From the NCBI GenBank assembly GCA_964614375.1, contig CAZTLI010000049.1:1-18971 (forward strand): a stretch of 18,971 nt of DNA. The letters run 5' to 3'. The notes below the pieces were generated by a model, which was given only the letters and a program-made list of their open reading frames with translations, was not told the DNA's origin and searched no databases. Source of the stretch: CAZTLI01 sp964614375. Its GTDB lineage: Bacteria; Chloroflexota; Anaerolineae; Aggregatilineales; Phototrophicaceae. Positions 1 to 7,807 of this stretch are shown one piece after another. Each line of letters begins with the position of its first letter. The first letter of the stretch is position 1. The translations under genes and the position numbers were made by a program.

Positions 1-89
1 ATGAGACAGCCCGCCACAATCTGATTGAACAAGTATCCCATTATGTCACCCTGATTTTCAGCCTCTTTCCCATCCCGTCCCCCGATTAA
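1..89 (+). CDS. Possible C-terminal tail of a gene entering from the left
   Basis: One plus-strand frame is open from the left edge to a TAA at 87-89. It gives about 28 residues beginning ETARHNLIEQVSHYV, a composition that looks like the end of a real protein. It would end tail-to-tail two bases from the stop of the minus-strand SWIM gene, a normal arrangement for convergent genes. The piece is too short to assign to a family, and an open frame of this length also occurs by chance. Confidence 0.25.
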   Translation, partial: ETARHNLIEQVSHYVTLIFSLFPIPSPD

Positions 90-91
90 TC

Positions 92-460
92 TCAACCCGC
101 GCGACTCGTAATCCAGATGATATCATCCTCGCGTGAATGCTCGGTGCCAACGAGCCGGAAGATACGCTGCTTCTGGCGTTCAGCCGCTTCACGATTTTCC
201 CAATAGCTCAAGGAGCGATGTTTAATCGCCGCTAGATGTTCTAACGCTGCCATCACATGAGCACAGGCCGTGCCATTGTGTTCTGCCCATTCACAGGTGC
301 ATGTGGCATGGACTGTTCCATCGGGCGCGAATTGATAGGTGACGATGTGGCTCACGTTGTCATTTGTCTGGCTTTCGACAGCGATGACACCATTTCTAAG
401 GTAGCGCGCCTTCAATTTGCGGCTGCGGGTTTGGAGTTGTTTGATGTGTTTGGGTTTCAT
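92..460 (-). CDS. Small SWIM zinc-finger protein
   Basis: This 122-residue protein carries the SWIM signature CxC(x9)CxH at C54, C56, C66 and H68 (CTCEWAEHNGTACAH), which binds zinc. SWIM fingers mediate DNA or protein contacts and usually sit inside larger proteins such as SWI2/SNF2 helicases, MULE-type transposases or Sws1/Shu-type recombination factors. Here the finger is nearly the whole protein, with a basic N-terminus (KPKHIKQLQTRSRKLKARY) and a charged C-terminal helix. The start is supported by GAGGTG about 8 bases upstream of the ATG. It is transcribed alone, divergently from the SH3/WD40 gene, and preceded by an extended -10 element. The SWIM call is firm. The biological role is unknown; nucleic-acid binding is the likeliest. 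Confidence 0.8.
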   Translation of the reverse strand: MKPKHIKQLQTRSRKLKARYLRNGVIAVESQTNDNVSHIVTYQFAPDGTVHATCTCEWAEHNGTACAHVMAALEHLAAIKHRSLSYWENREAAERQKQRIFRLVGTEHSREDDIIWITSRAG

Positions 461-506
461 AGGATATGCACCTCATTCAACAACTTTGTATGGAACATAT
501 ATTCTA

Positions 507-515
507 ATTATAGCA
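507..515 (-). promoter_or_regulatory. Extended -10 promoter element for the SWIM gene
   Basis: Read on the minus strand, the sequence is TGC followed by TATAAT (the hexamer at plus 507-512), a perfect sigma-70 -10 with the TGn extension. No good -35 lies 17 bases upstream, which the extension can compensate for. The predicted transcript starts near 500 and leaves a leader of about 40 bases before the ATG at 460. Confidence 0.5.
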
Positions 516-635
516 GAAAAAGTATTAGATTGACATTAAGACCACCCCCTAAAAAGTGGGGGAGTTGCCTTACCAATACTGCTAAGACTACAATCAGTGT
601 GTACTGGTCCGTGCCAATAATACGGAGATACCAAA

Positions 636-2678
636 ATGCGATTATTGCTGAATTTCCTTGTTCTAATCTTGTTGATAACAATGCTTATTCCAGCAGTTGT
701 ACAGGCGCAGGACACACCCGTGCATATCGTGGAAGCGGCAATAGCGGCTGCCAATGCCGACCTGCCCACACTCGGCAGACCAACAGGTTGGCGGCATCAA
801 ATTTTGCCGCAAGCCAGCGATACCGCATTGGGTTGCCCCATAGCTGTCGGCACACCCTTAGCCGCGCCTGTCACGCCCTATAAAGTGTGGCTGGTTTATG
901 ACACGGTTGAATATGTCGTTCATGTTTCTGCTGATGGACAAATCACACAGCTTTGTGACCGCAAATTCCCCAGCATGGCAGGGGGCACACCTGCACCGAC
1001 TGCCGCGCCCGGCACACCACAACCCACCGCCACATTGCCACCCAACACCTGTTTACTAACGACCATTGGCGCATTTTCCAACGTGCGTACTGCGCCATCG
1101 CTAGAAGGGGTAGTCGTGACAGAAATTTTCGAGAATAGGACGTATCGGGTTTATGGCATGACTGCCGATAGTAGCTGGTATCTCATCGAAGAAGGATGGG
1201 TATCCAATACCGTATCGCAGGTGCAGGGCGAATGCTTCAATTTGCCGATTCTGGATGCTTCGGTTAGTTCCGGTGCGACAGTGCAGTATCCATGTCCACC
1301 AGATTGGGCGGGATATATGCCACCGCGTATTCAACTCGGTGACCCGACCGCGACGGTGCAGCAGGGTGGTGTGCCCAACCGTTTGCGCGCCGAACCCACA
1401 ACCCTCGCCGAAATCGTTGGCGAAGCACAGCCGGGCACAGGCTTTAATGCAATTCTGGCGGGGCCTGCCTGTAATGAGGGTTTTGTCTGGTGGCGTGTGG
1501 ACTATGGCGGAATCGTCGCCTGGACGGTCGAATCCAGTGGGTCAACCCGCGAATACTACCTCGAACCATTCCGGCGTGATGGCACAGCGGCACAACCCAC
1601 GACTACCGCTCAACCGCAACCGCAACCACCGCCCGCTGCAAGCGGTTCATTTGGCCCGCCCATCACCACGCAGAACGTCAATGCACTGGGGCTGGTGCAA
1701 ACCCTGCCGCTAGACGATGCCCGGTCAATTGTTTGGTCGCCCGATGGCACACAGTTCGCTGTGTTCACGACTACGGGTGTCCAGATTTTGACTTATCCCG
1801 CGTTGGAGAATAACCCGATTCAAGAAAATGCCGCCCTCAACTATCAGCCGACGAGCACAGTAGTCGATGCCACACAATTTCGTGGCGATGCGCTGGCGTT
1901 TAGCTTCGATGGTCGGTATCTGGCAATCGGATATGTCGATGGGGCGATTCAGGTGGTGGATTTTGAATCGGGTCGAATCGCATTTTTGCCGCAAGAACAC
2001 ACTGCGCCAATCAGTGCGCTGGCATTCCACCCGTCACGAAACGTACTCCTGTCTGTCAGCGGGCGTTTTGAAAACACCACCGACTGGACACTTAAACTGT
2101 GGGACTTCGATACGCTGGATATGGCGGCGGGTACCGCTGCAATCGTGTTGAACTACAGTTTCCCGTCACCCTTGCAGGATGTTGCATTCACCAGTGACGG
2201 CGCATATTTTGCCGCTATCAGCAGCAGTGGCCTGTGGGCATACAGTGTCGAAACAGGTGAACTTGTCCATTTGCAGGCGATTACGACAGACCCTGCCGCG
2301 ATGTTCATTACATCAACACACCCGGACTGGATGGATAACGGATTATCTGTGTTCGTGTTTGCCAATGACGGGGCAGCGAGTCAGGTCGATGCCGTAACCG
2401 CTGCCGAATCGGGTTTCTTCTCATTTGAATATCTGGTTGGGGATGTGGCCTTTAGTCCGGTAGTCAGCACGGATGGGGCAGTCCTCTACGCTGTGGCGGG
2501 TGTATCGTCCGGGTCGCCTACAGGTACAGAACTGGTGAATTTCTATACCGACGCGCAGCCGGGTTCGTTTGCGACCATTGCGGCGGATGTAGTCGATATG
2601 ACGTTTAGTGCTGATGGGACGGCATTCGCTATTGTCACCGCTGGTGGAACAGTCCAGTTATATGGCGTTGGACAGTAA
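636..2678 (+). CDS. Secreted protein with two SH3-like regions and a C-terminal WD40 propeller
   Basis: This 680-residue protein starts with a signal peptide (residues 1-24, ending VVQAQ). Residues about 25-112 form a small domain with YxVSADGQI-type sequence, a pattern I associate with Chloroflexota secreted proteins. A proline/threonine linker (115-137) follows, then two SH3-like segments (about 139-200, with SNVRTAP, and about 243-312, with RLRAEPT). A second PQPQPPP linker (319-337) leads into a WD40-type beta-propeller from about 350 to the end (VWSPDGTQFAV, LAFSFDGRYLAIG, LAFHPSRNVLLS, VAFTSDGAYFA, MTFSADGTAFAI). No catalytic motif is visible, so it is probably an extracytoplasmic binding or scaffold protein, perhaps at the cell wall. 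CGGAG about 8 bases before the ATG supports the start. It is a single transcription unit closed by a terminator at 2704. Confidence 0.85.
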   Translation: MRLLLNFLVLILLITMLIPAVVQAQDTPVHIVEAAIAAANADLPTLGRPTGWRHQILPQASDTALGCPIAVGTPLAAPVTPYKVWLVYDTVEYVVHVSADGQITQLCDRKFPSMAGGTPAPTAAPGTPQPTATLPPNTCLLTTIGAFSNVRTAPSLEGVVVTEIFENRTYRVYGMTADSSWYLIEEGWVSNTVSQVQGECFNLPILDASVSSGATVQYPCPPDWAGYMPPRIQLGDPTATVQQGGVPNRLRAEPTTLAEIVGEAQPGTGFNAILAGPACNEGFVWWRVDYGGIVAWTVESSGSTREYYLEPFRRDGTAAQPTTTAQPQPQPPPAASGSFGPPITTQNVNALGLVQTLPLDDARSIVWSPDGTQFAVFTTTGVQILTYPALENNPIQENAALNYQPTSTVVDATQFRGDALAFSFDGRYLAIGYVDGAIQVVDFESGRIAFLPQEHTAPISALAFHPSRNVLLSVSGRFENTTDWTLKLWDFDTLDMAAGTAAIVLNYSFPSPLQDVAFTSDGAYFAAISSSGLWAYSVETGELVHLQAITTDPAAMFITSTHPDWMDNGLSVFVFANDGAASQVDAVTAAESGFFSFEYLVGDVAFSPVVSTDGAVLYAVAGVSSGSPTGTELVNFYTDAQPGSFATIAADVVDMTFSADGTAFAIVTAGGTVQLYGVGQ

Positions 2679-2703
2679 TCGACATTAACTAAAAGTGATT
2701 CAA

Positions 2704-2734
2704 GGGGATGGGAACCTCGCCATCCTCTTTTTTT
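2704..2734 (+). terminator. Rho-independent terminator of the SH3/WD40 gene
   Basis: An 8-bp stem, GGGGATGG (2704-2711) with CCATCCTC (2720-2727), contains one G-U pair and an 8-base loop. Seven T residues follow at 2728-2734. It lies 25 bases past the stop codon at 2678. Confidence 0.85.
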
Positions 2735-3065
2735 GCTTGAAACGGTCTCATCATTTCGCATCCCCCAGGTTGTGGGCTGTTTTGACTGCGCCGGTTTCTG
2801 CATGATAGTCATCTCGGCGGCGTCGGAATGCTTATTATGGTGCTGCGTCGCTGGCGCGCGCAATGGGTTTATTTGACGATTAAGCGGCACTAAATTTGAC
2901 AGTTATGGCCTCGCAAATCGAGCGCGATTTTGCGTCAATCTGGCGGAGGTGAATCGGTGGTTAAATTGGTCTGAATCTGATGAAAAATCTCTATACTTTT
3001 TTAGCGATTCGGGCGTATGATAGGCTTCATGGGTTTATCATTTTCGCAATCATGGCAGGTCTACT
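2735..3065. other. Intergenic stretch between terminator and MFS gene
   Basis: No convincing gene is seen here. A short open frame at 2786-2893 (35 codons, 21 from its first ATG at 2828) is rich in Leu, Arg and Trp but has no ribosome site. A TATACT (2992-2997) with a poor TTGGTC (2966-2971) at 20-base spacing is a weak promoter candidate for the MFS gene. A TTGACA at 2896-2901 has no -10 partner. Confidence 0.4.
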
Positions 3066-4316
3066 TTGAAGTCTATCACAGCGGCGCACAGCCCTGAAGA
3101 AACCAACTTTCGTCATCTCGTATTGGATATTGCATGGTTTGGGGTCGCACTGGCGGCCTCGACCCGATTCTTGTCCGTGTATGCCATTCGTTTGGGCGCG
3201 ACAGCAGCGGATTTAGGCTGGCTGGCATCACTGCCCGCGATAGTGCTCATGATTTCCTCGACATTCGGGCTGTGGTGGCTGCGGCGCTATAACAATGACC
3301 CGACACGCGGTGTATTTTTGCCATCTCTGGGCTTTCGCTTCAGCTTTTTGCTGCCTGCGTTCGCGCCATTTCTGCCCATTGAATGGCAACCGGTGTGGCT
3401 GATATTGTCGCTGGCTATCCCCGCCATTCCACAGGGTGTCAGTTCGGTGATTTTCCTGATTCTGATGCGAACGTCCGTGTCTGAAAAGCGCATGACATCG
3501 CTGTTGAGCAATCGCGCGCTGGCGATGAATCTCACGATTGCGGTGGGCGCGTTGGCGTTTGGCTTCTGGTTGGAGCAAGCGCCGTTTCCGTTTAACTATC
3601 AGGCGATGTTCGCATTTGCCTTCTTTGCCACCTTGATTAGTCTGTGGCATGTCAACCGCGTTCGTGCGCTGAATATTCCCCAGACGATTGTGCTGCCGGA
3701 TGCTAAAAAAGGCACAAGCCCCTGGCGTTCGGCATCGTTTATACGGATTGCTTTTGTGTCCGTTACGATCCATCTGGCCTTTTTCTCGATACTGCCGCTG
3801 ATTCCGCTGCACATGGTTGAAGGTTTAGGGGCGACTGAAGGTTTTATGGCGCTGTTTGGCATCGCTGAACTGGTCGCTGGTGGATTAGCTGCTGCGTGTA
3901 TGGGGCGTATTGTTGGGCGGCTGGGTAATCGTCGCGTGATTACCCTGTCGATGATGGGCACGGCGGTTGCGGCGTTTATTGTTGCTACGGCTCAAGCCCT
4001 GCCAATTACCATTCTTGCCGCCGCTTTGACAGGCGCGTCGTGGACAGCCGCAGGGATTAGCTTATTCACGCTGTTCAGTGAATCGACCTCGCCTGAAGAT
4101 GTGCCCGGTCATACCACGGCCTATATGCAGCTTGCGTCGTTGGCGATGTTCATTGGCCCGATTATTGGCAGCCGCCTCGCCGAAAATGGGACGCACCTGT
4201 CGCTAGTGCTGATGATAGGGGTAGGGCTAAGGTTATTGGCTGCCGCCTTGACACAGGCCGAACCGGGCAAAATCCGGCTGTTTTACCGCCGTCACAACCA
4301 CTTTCTAACAAAATAG
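3066..4316 (+). CDS. Major facilitator superfamily (MFS) transporter
   Basis: This 416-residue integral membrane protein has about 12 predicted hydrophobic helices in two halves separated by a hydrophilic loop near residues 200-220 (LPDAKKGTSPWRS). That length and two-fold layout are typical of MFS efflux or uptake carriers. Inter-helix basic motifs such as GRIVGRLGNRRVIT, between two C-terminal-half helices, fit the family's conserved cytoplasmic loop signature. The substrate cannot be read from the sequence; drug or metabolite export is a common role for such solitary MFS genes. The start is TTG: an in-frame stop lies at 3018 with no in-frame ATG or GTG after it, and the first internal ATG is inside the second helix. 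AGG at 3057-3059 is a weak ribosome site. No terminator is evident at the 3' end. Confidence 0.85.
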   Translation: MKSITAAHSPEETNFRHLVLDIAWFGVALAASTRFLSVYAIRLGATAADLGWLASLPAIVLMISSTFGLWWLRRYNNDPTRGVFLPSLGFRFSFLLPAFAPFLPIEWQPVWLILSLAIPAIPQGVSSVIFLILMRTSVSEKRMTSLLSNRALAMNLTIAVGALAFGFWLEQAPFPFNYQAMFAFAFFATLISLWHVNRVRALNIPQTIVLPDAKKGTSPWRSASFIRIAFVSVTIHLAFFSILPLIPLHMVEGLGATEGFMALFGIAELVAGGLAAACMGRIVGRLGNRRVITLSMMGTAVAAFIVATAQALPITILAAALTGASWTAAGISLFTLFSESTSPEDVPGHTTAYMQLASLAMFIGPIIGSRLAENGTHLSLVLMIGVGLRLLAAALTQAEPGKIRLFYRRHNHFLTK

Positions 4317-4363
4317 TCGTATCGTACTATTCAAATCCACCCCTGTTTGTGAGTAAAGTAAGG

Positions 4364-4404
4364 GTATGCAGTCTTCTGGATATTTCTCTTAAGAGACTGC
4401 ATAC
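4364..4404. repeat. Perfect 11-bp inverted repeat upstream of a zinc-ribbon gene
   Basis: GTATGCAGTCT (4364-4374) is exactly complementary to AGACTGCATAC (4394-4404), with a 19-base spacer. No T-run follows, so it is not a standard terminator. It sits between the MFS gene and the small zinc-ribbon gene, 28 bases before the latter's ATG. It could be an operator for a dimeric repressor, an RNA hairpin in the leader, or a processing site. Confidence 0.75.
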
Positions 4405-4432
4405 ACCGTTGACTAGAACAGGGGACTCACCC

Positions 4433-4594
4433 ATGATAATGGCCCTTGCAGCGCCCTTTATCAACCAGGTTGTGACTATCTTCTGGCATTGTAATCGCTG
4501 TACCTATGAGCGTGATGTCCGCTTGCAGCGGGGCACATCGAAAAAAGTCACCTGTAAATGCTGTGGATATAGTGAACGTTTGAGTGTGAACTAA
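4433..4594 (+). CDS. Small zinc-ribbon protein (53 aa)
   Basis: This is a 53-residue protein. The ATG at 4433 is chosen because AGGGG (4420-4424) stands at proper distance. A longer frame back to a GTG at 4349 would translate through the inverted repeat and has no ribosome site. After a hydrophobic N-terminal stretch (MIMALAAPFINQVVTIFW) come two cysteine knuckles, CNRC and CKCC, separated by about 20 residues, as in rubredoxin-like or zinc-ribbon folds. The remaining C-terminus is GYSERLSVN. Four cysteines could bind one zinc ion; the family is not recognised. It resembles, in general plan only, the two zinc-ribbon mini-proteins at 16240-16754. Confidence 0.6.
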   Translation: MIMALAAPFINQVVTIFWHCNRCTYERDVRLQRGTSKKVTCKCCGYSERLSVN

Positions 4595-4787
4595 CCCTTT
4601 CCGTTTGACCTCTTAATGTACCGCAACATACATAACTGTGTTATAGTCCCTTTGACATGAATTTCGTGCGAAGGGTGTTTTGTTTTTAGGCACAAAACCG
4701 CTTTGCGTGCAGCAGCTAAAATACTCAATTTGTGACCCTTACCGATAGAACTGATAGGTGAATTAGCTATCAAAGGAGCATTTAATT

Positions 4788-5237
4788 ATGTGGGATGAAT
4801 TTAAGAAATTTGCGATGCGTGGGAATGTGGTTGACCTTGCTGTGGGTGTCATCATCGGCGCGGCCTTCGGTCAAATCGTGAATTCGTTAGTCAACGACGT
4901 GATTATGCCCCCGATTGGATTGTTGTTAGGGCAGGTCGATTTTTCTAACCTGTTCATTGACCTATCAGGTGGGAATTATGCGTCACTAGCCGCAGCGCAA
5001 GAAGCCGGCGCACCAACCTTAAATTATGGGCTTTTCATCAACGCCGTCATTAACTTCTTGATTGTCGCCTTCGCCGTCTTCATGATAGTCCGCTGGATCA
5101 ATCGCTTGAGTGAAAAACCAGCAGCAGAAGCCGTCGAAGAACCCACAGAAAAAGATTGCCCGTACTGCTTCAGCAAGATTGCGATTAAAGCCACGCGCTG
5201 TCCCAACTGCACCTCAGAATTAGAAGCAGCCGCTTAG
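4788..5237 (+). CDS. mscL: Large-conductance mechanosensitive channel MscL with C-terminal zinc ribbon
   Basis: MscL is a homopentameric inner-membrane channel that opens under membrane tension to release solutes during osmotic downshock. The N-terminal amphipathic helix (MWDEFKKFAMRGNVVDLAVG) and TM1 pore helix with GxxxG-type packing (VGVIIGAAFGQIVNSLVNDVIMPPIG) match the family closely. TM2 spans about residues 82-103 (LFINAVINFLIVAFAVFMIV). Instead of the usual C-terminal helical bundle alone, the protein ends with a zinc ribbon: C124, C127, C138 and C141 (CPYC and CPNC). At 149 residues it is slightly longer than the classic E. coli form. AAAGGAG at 4772-4778 supports the ATG. It is a single gene with its own terminator. 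Confidence 0.97.
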   Translation: MWDEFKKFAMRGNVVDLAVGVIIGAAFGQIVNSLVNDVIMPPIGLLLGQVDFSNLFIDLSGGNYASLAAAQEAGAPTLNYGLFINAVINFLIVAFAVFMIVRWINRLSEKPAAEAVEEPTEKDCPYCFSKIAIKATRCPNCTSELEAAA

Positions 5238-5244
5238 AAGCTAC

Positions 5245-5274
5245 AATGGGCGTCCACAGGGACGCTCATTTTTT
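5245..5274 (+). terminator. Rho-independent terminator of mscL
   Basis: GGGCGTCC (5248-5255) pairs with GGACGCTC (5260-5267) around an ACAG loop, extended by three A-T pairs. A run of six T covers 5269-5274. The T-run overlaps the stop codon of the convergent peptidase gene (5273-5275). Confidence 0.85.
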
Positions 5275-6871
5275 ATCCTCCACACGCGCCGATGAATTGA
5301 TTCCAATCCAATCCTATCACCTGCGCGCCGATAGACACCCGCAAGATGCCATCGCTGCCCAGATTGTGCCATACTCGCGTCGTATTATCGCCATAAATAC
5401 GCATCTGCCCGCAGTAACGGCCTGCGTCATTCACAGTGATGATATGTCCATGCGTACTCGTCAGCAAGAGGATTGACCCATACTGATTGAGTGCTGTGAG
5501 GCCGGAAATACCCGCGATGGGAATCGCCCAGAGCAATTGATTATTCAGATAGGCATGTAGGGTCGTCCCATCAAAGAGATAGGTGCGCCCCTCTGCTGTT
5601 GCCACAATCGCGCTGCTGCCATTGCCAGAGGGAACATCGTCCATTGCGGGTGACCATATACCACTTGAATCAATCCGCCACAAACCGCTGCGTGTATACG
5701 CCATCAATGCCCCATCTGGTGCGGTAGCGAAACTGCCCACATCCCGCAATCGCCCCTGATAGACGATGCCATTCGCGCGGGAAACGGTCAGAATATCATC
5801 TTCGGCAGTAATCAGGCCGATTGTGAACGTTTCCGCATCACCCGCGACGTGCGCCCGCACAAAATCTGGCACGCCATCCAAACGCCATGCAATTGCCCGC
5901 CGTGTACTGTCAATTGCGACCAGTGCGCCATCCGACGTGTGAAAAATCAGCAAATTGCCGACAGCCAGCGGCGCGCGGTCTGGCGAGAAATCCACCCGCC
6001 ATGTATCTATCGGCGCGCCTTCGGGCGAAATCGTCTGCATTGTGCCATCGGCGTAAGTAATCAGTGGCGCGCCCTGAAACCCCGTGATACTCACCGGACG
6101 CCGTTCCAGCCCCACGCGCCATAAGACCCGTCCGTCGTTGGTCGCGCGGCGCACTGTCCGCCCCTCGACGTATAAGCTGCTGTTGTCGTTCAAGACCAGC
6201 GGCGGCACAATCGGCCCTTGCGCGTCACCCTGTTCGACATGCCAGCGATGGGCTGGATGCAGCCACGCTTGCCAGTTGGTGACGAAGCGTTCCGGGCTGC
6301 GCCAACCTTCAGCAAAGGGAACTTCGCGACTGTAACCGGGACCGGGTGTGTCGGGATTGGCTACGCGCACCTCAAAGTGTAGATGCGGCGCAGGGCGCAC
6401 ATCGCCCACCGTGCCAACGACATCTCCGGCTTCAACGCATGAGAAACGCTCAGGAAATGTGACTGTCGTCGTTTCTGCCATGTGCCCGTACTGCGTATAG
6501 GCCGTTGTGCCATCAGGGAATGTGTGTTCGATGATGACCACACCGCCATCTCGTCCCCAGCCCAGGGCCGAACTATAGGTGACACGTCCTGCTGCTGCCG
6601 CGCGTACCGGCTGCCCGAAGCTCACGCTGCGTCCGCCGTACCAGTCTTCACCGGTATGAAAGCGCCCCTGATGGCGTGGACTGGCAACGCCATAATCCTG
6701 CATCAACTGAAACACACCCGTATCAATCGGGTAGTTAATGTTATCGACGACGCGGCACTGCGTCTGACCCTGCGCGCCGACGATCATGAACGACATCAAC
6801 AGCCAGAATAGACCCAATTGCACAGGGAAGTGTGGGAACGATTGTGTGTGGGGTACGGCGTTTTGGGGCAT
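5273..6871 (-). CDS. Secreted M23-family metallopeptidase with C-terminal beta-propeller
   Basis: The protein is 532 residues from the ATG at 6871, chosen because AAAGGT lies about 9 bases upstream; an in-frame ATG at 6928 lacks a ribosome site. A signal segment (about residues 17-36) precedes an M23 (LytM/lysostaphin-type) domain with zinc ligands HTGED (H72, D76) and HLH (H163, H165) and the catalytic-type H130 in YGHM. These enzymes cleave peptide cross-links of peptidoglycan or other glycine-rich targets. The remaining 330 residues contain repeating WRV, TYADGTM and LVAID-like strands, as in PQQ-type beta-propellers, and probably bind a cell-wall ligand or partner. All M23 residues are present, so it should be active. 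It is divergent from the membrane protein gene at 6950 and converges on mscL. Confidence 0.9.
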   Translation of the reverse strand: MPQNAVPHTQSFPHFPVQLGLFWLLMSFMIVGAQGQTQCRVVDNINYPIDTGVFQLMQDYGVASPRHQGRFHTGEDWYGGRSVSFGQPVRAAAAGRVTYSSALGWGRDGGVVIIEHTFPDGTTAYTQYGHMAETTTVTFPERFSCVEAGDVVGTVGDVRPAPHLHFEVRVANPDTPGPGYSREVPFAEGWRSPERFVTNWQAWLHPAHRWHVEQGDAQGPIVPPLVLNDNSSLYVEGRTVRRATNDGRVLWRVGLERRPVSITGFQGAPLITYADGTMQTISPEGAPIDTWRVDFSPDRAPLAVGNLLIFHTSDGALVAIDSTRRAIAWRLDGVPDFVRAHVAGDAETFTIGLITAEDDILTVSRANGIVYQGRLRDVGSFATAPDGALMAYTRSGLWRIDSSGIWSPAMDDVPSGNGSSAIVATAEGRTYLFDGTTLHAYLNNQLLWAIPIAGISGLTALNQYGSILLLTSTHGHIITVNDAGRYCGQMRIYGDNTTRVWHNLGSDGILRVSIGAQVIGLDWNQFIGACGG

Positions 6872-6949
6872 GATGTAATAACCTTTATCTGTCGGCAGTG
6901 TTGTAACAGATGTATTGACTGTAAACAAGTCTATTGAAGGAAAATAAGT

Positions 6950-7807
6950 ATGTTTCGCACCTTATCTCGTAGCTGGGAAATGGTGAAAGCCAGTTGGCAG
7001 GTGTTGAAATCTGATAGAGAACTATTAGTTTTTCCGCTGCTATCGACCATTGGTATCATTATCATCACCATTTTAGTCGCTATACCGATTTTTGCGTCCG
7101 GGCTGGCGGATTCGCTGGCGAGCAGCTCACAAGCGCGGGGTGTATCGGGCGGCGAAATTATCGGCGTCATCATCGCATTTCTATTTTACTTCGTCACATA
7201 CACCGTTATCATCTTCTCGAATGTGGCGCTGGTGGGCGCGGCGATGATTCGGCTGGATGGTGGCGACCCAACCGTGAGTGATGGCTTTCGTGTCGCGTCA
7301 GAGCGTATTGGGCCAATTCTAGGCTATGCCGCGATTTCTGCAACAGTGGGTATGATTCTGCGGGCTATCCAGAACAGCGACAATCTGCTCGCTAAAATTG
7401 CCGCTGGCATTGTGGGTATCGCATGGGGTATGGCGACATATATGGTTGTGCCCGTGCTGGTGGTAGAAAATCTTGGGCCGATTGAAGCGGTCAAACGCAG
7501 CACCGGATTGTTGAAAGAGACATGGGGCGAACAAATCGCCGGAGAATTTTCTATTGGTGGCATTATCTTCCTCGTCTCATTGGGCGTCATCATTGTGATT
7601 GGAGTGCCGCTGATTTTGATTTCGCCCATTATTGGCATCATCGCTGTGGTGCTGATTATTGCTGTGATTAGTCTGGTGGGGTCGGCATTGTCCAGCATTT
7701 ATCAAGCAGCAGTGTATCAATACGCGGCAGAGGGCAAAGTCAGCGATTACTTCGACGAGGCGATGATCACGGGTGCATTCAAGCCCAAGCGTAAACGCGG
7801 GGAATAA
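6950..7807 (+). CDS. Multi-pass membrane protein, DUF6159-like
   Basis: This 285-residue protein opens with a soluble amphipathic segment (MFRTLSRSWEMVKASWQVLKSDRELLVFP) that matches my recollection of DUF6159 family members. Hydrophobic helices follow at about 30-50, 68-90, 92-101, 122-138, 150-172 and a long pair at 202-245. The C-terminus is basic (FKPKRKRGE). Function is unknown for the family; no catalytic residues are apparent. GAAGGA about 8 bases before the ATG marks the start. The gene stops at 7807, directly abutting the stop codon of the convergent dehydrogenase, with no terminator between them. Confidence 0.75.
   Translation: MFRTLSRSWEMVKASWQVLKSDRELLVFPLLSTIGIIIITILVAIPIFASGLADSLASSSQARGVSGGEIIGVIIAFLFYFVTYTVIIFSNVALVGAAMIRLDGGDPTVSDGFRVASERIGPILGYAAISATVGMILRAIQNSDNLLAKIAAGIVGIAWGMATYMVVPVLVVENLGPIEAVKRSTGLLKETWGEQIAGEFSIGGIIFLVSLGVIIVIGVPLILISPIIGIIAVVLIIAVISLVGSALSSIYQAAVYQYAAEGKVSDYFDEAMITGAFKPKRKRGE

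Noticed and set aside
545..562. CCCCC/GGGGG hairpin upstream of the SH3/WD40 gene
   Set aside because: Only five pairs with an 8-base loop and no T-run or other context; not supported as a terminator or regulator.
257..883. 208-codon open frame on the plus strand
   Set aside because: It lies antisense to the SWIM gene and overlaps the start of the SH3/WD40 gene; no motif and no ribosome site.
2786..2893. Short open frame (35 codons) after the SH3/WD40 terminator, rich in Leu, Arg and Trp
   Set aside because: No ribosome site, no recognisable motif, and length within chance expectation; at most a gene remnant.
2896..2901. Perfect TTGACA hexamer
   Set aside because: No -10-like hexamer at 15-19 bases downstream.
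3228..3812. 194-codon minus-strand frame within the MFS gene
   Set aside because: Shadow of the MFS gene; composition is Gln/Arg/His-rich without domain features.
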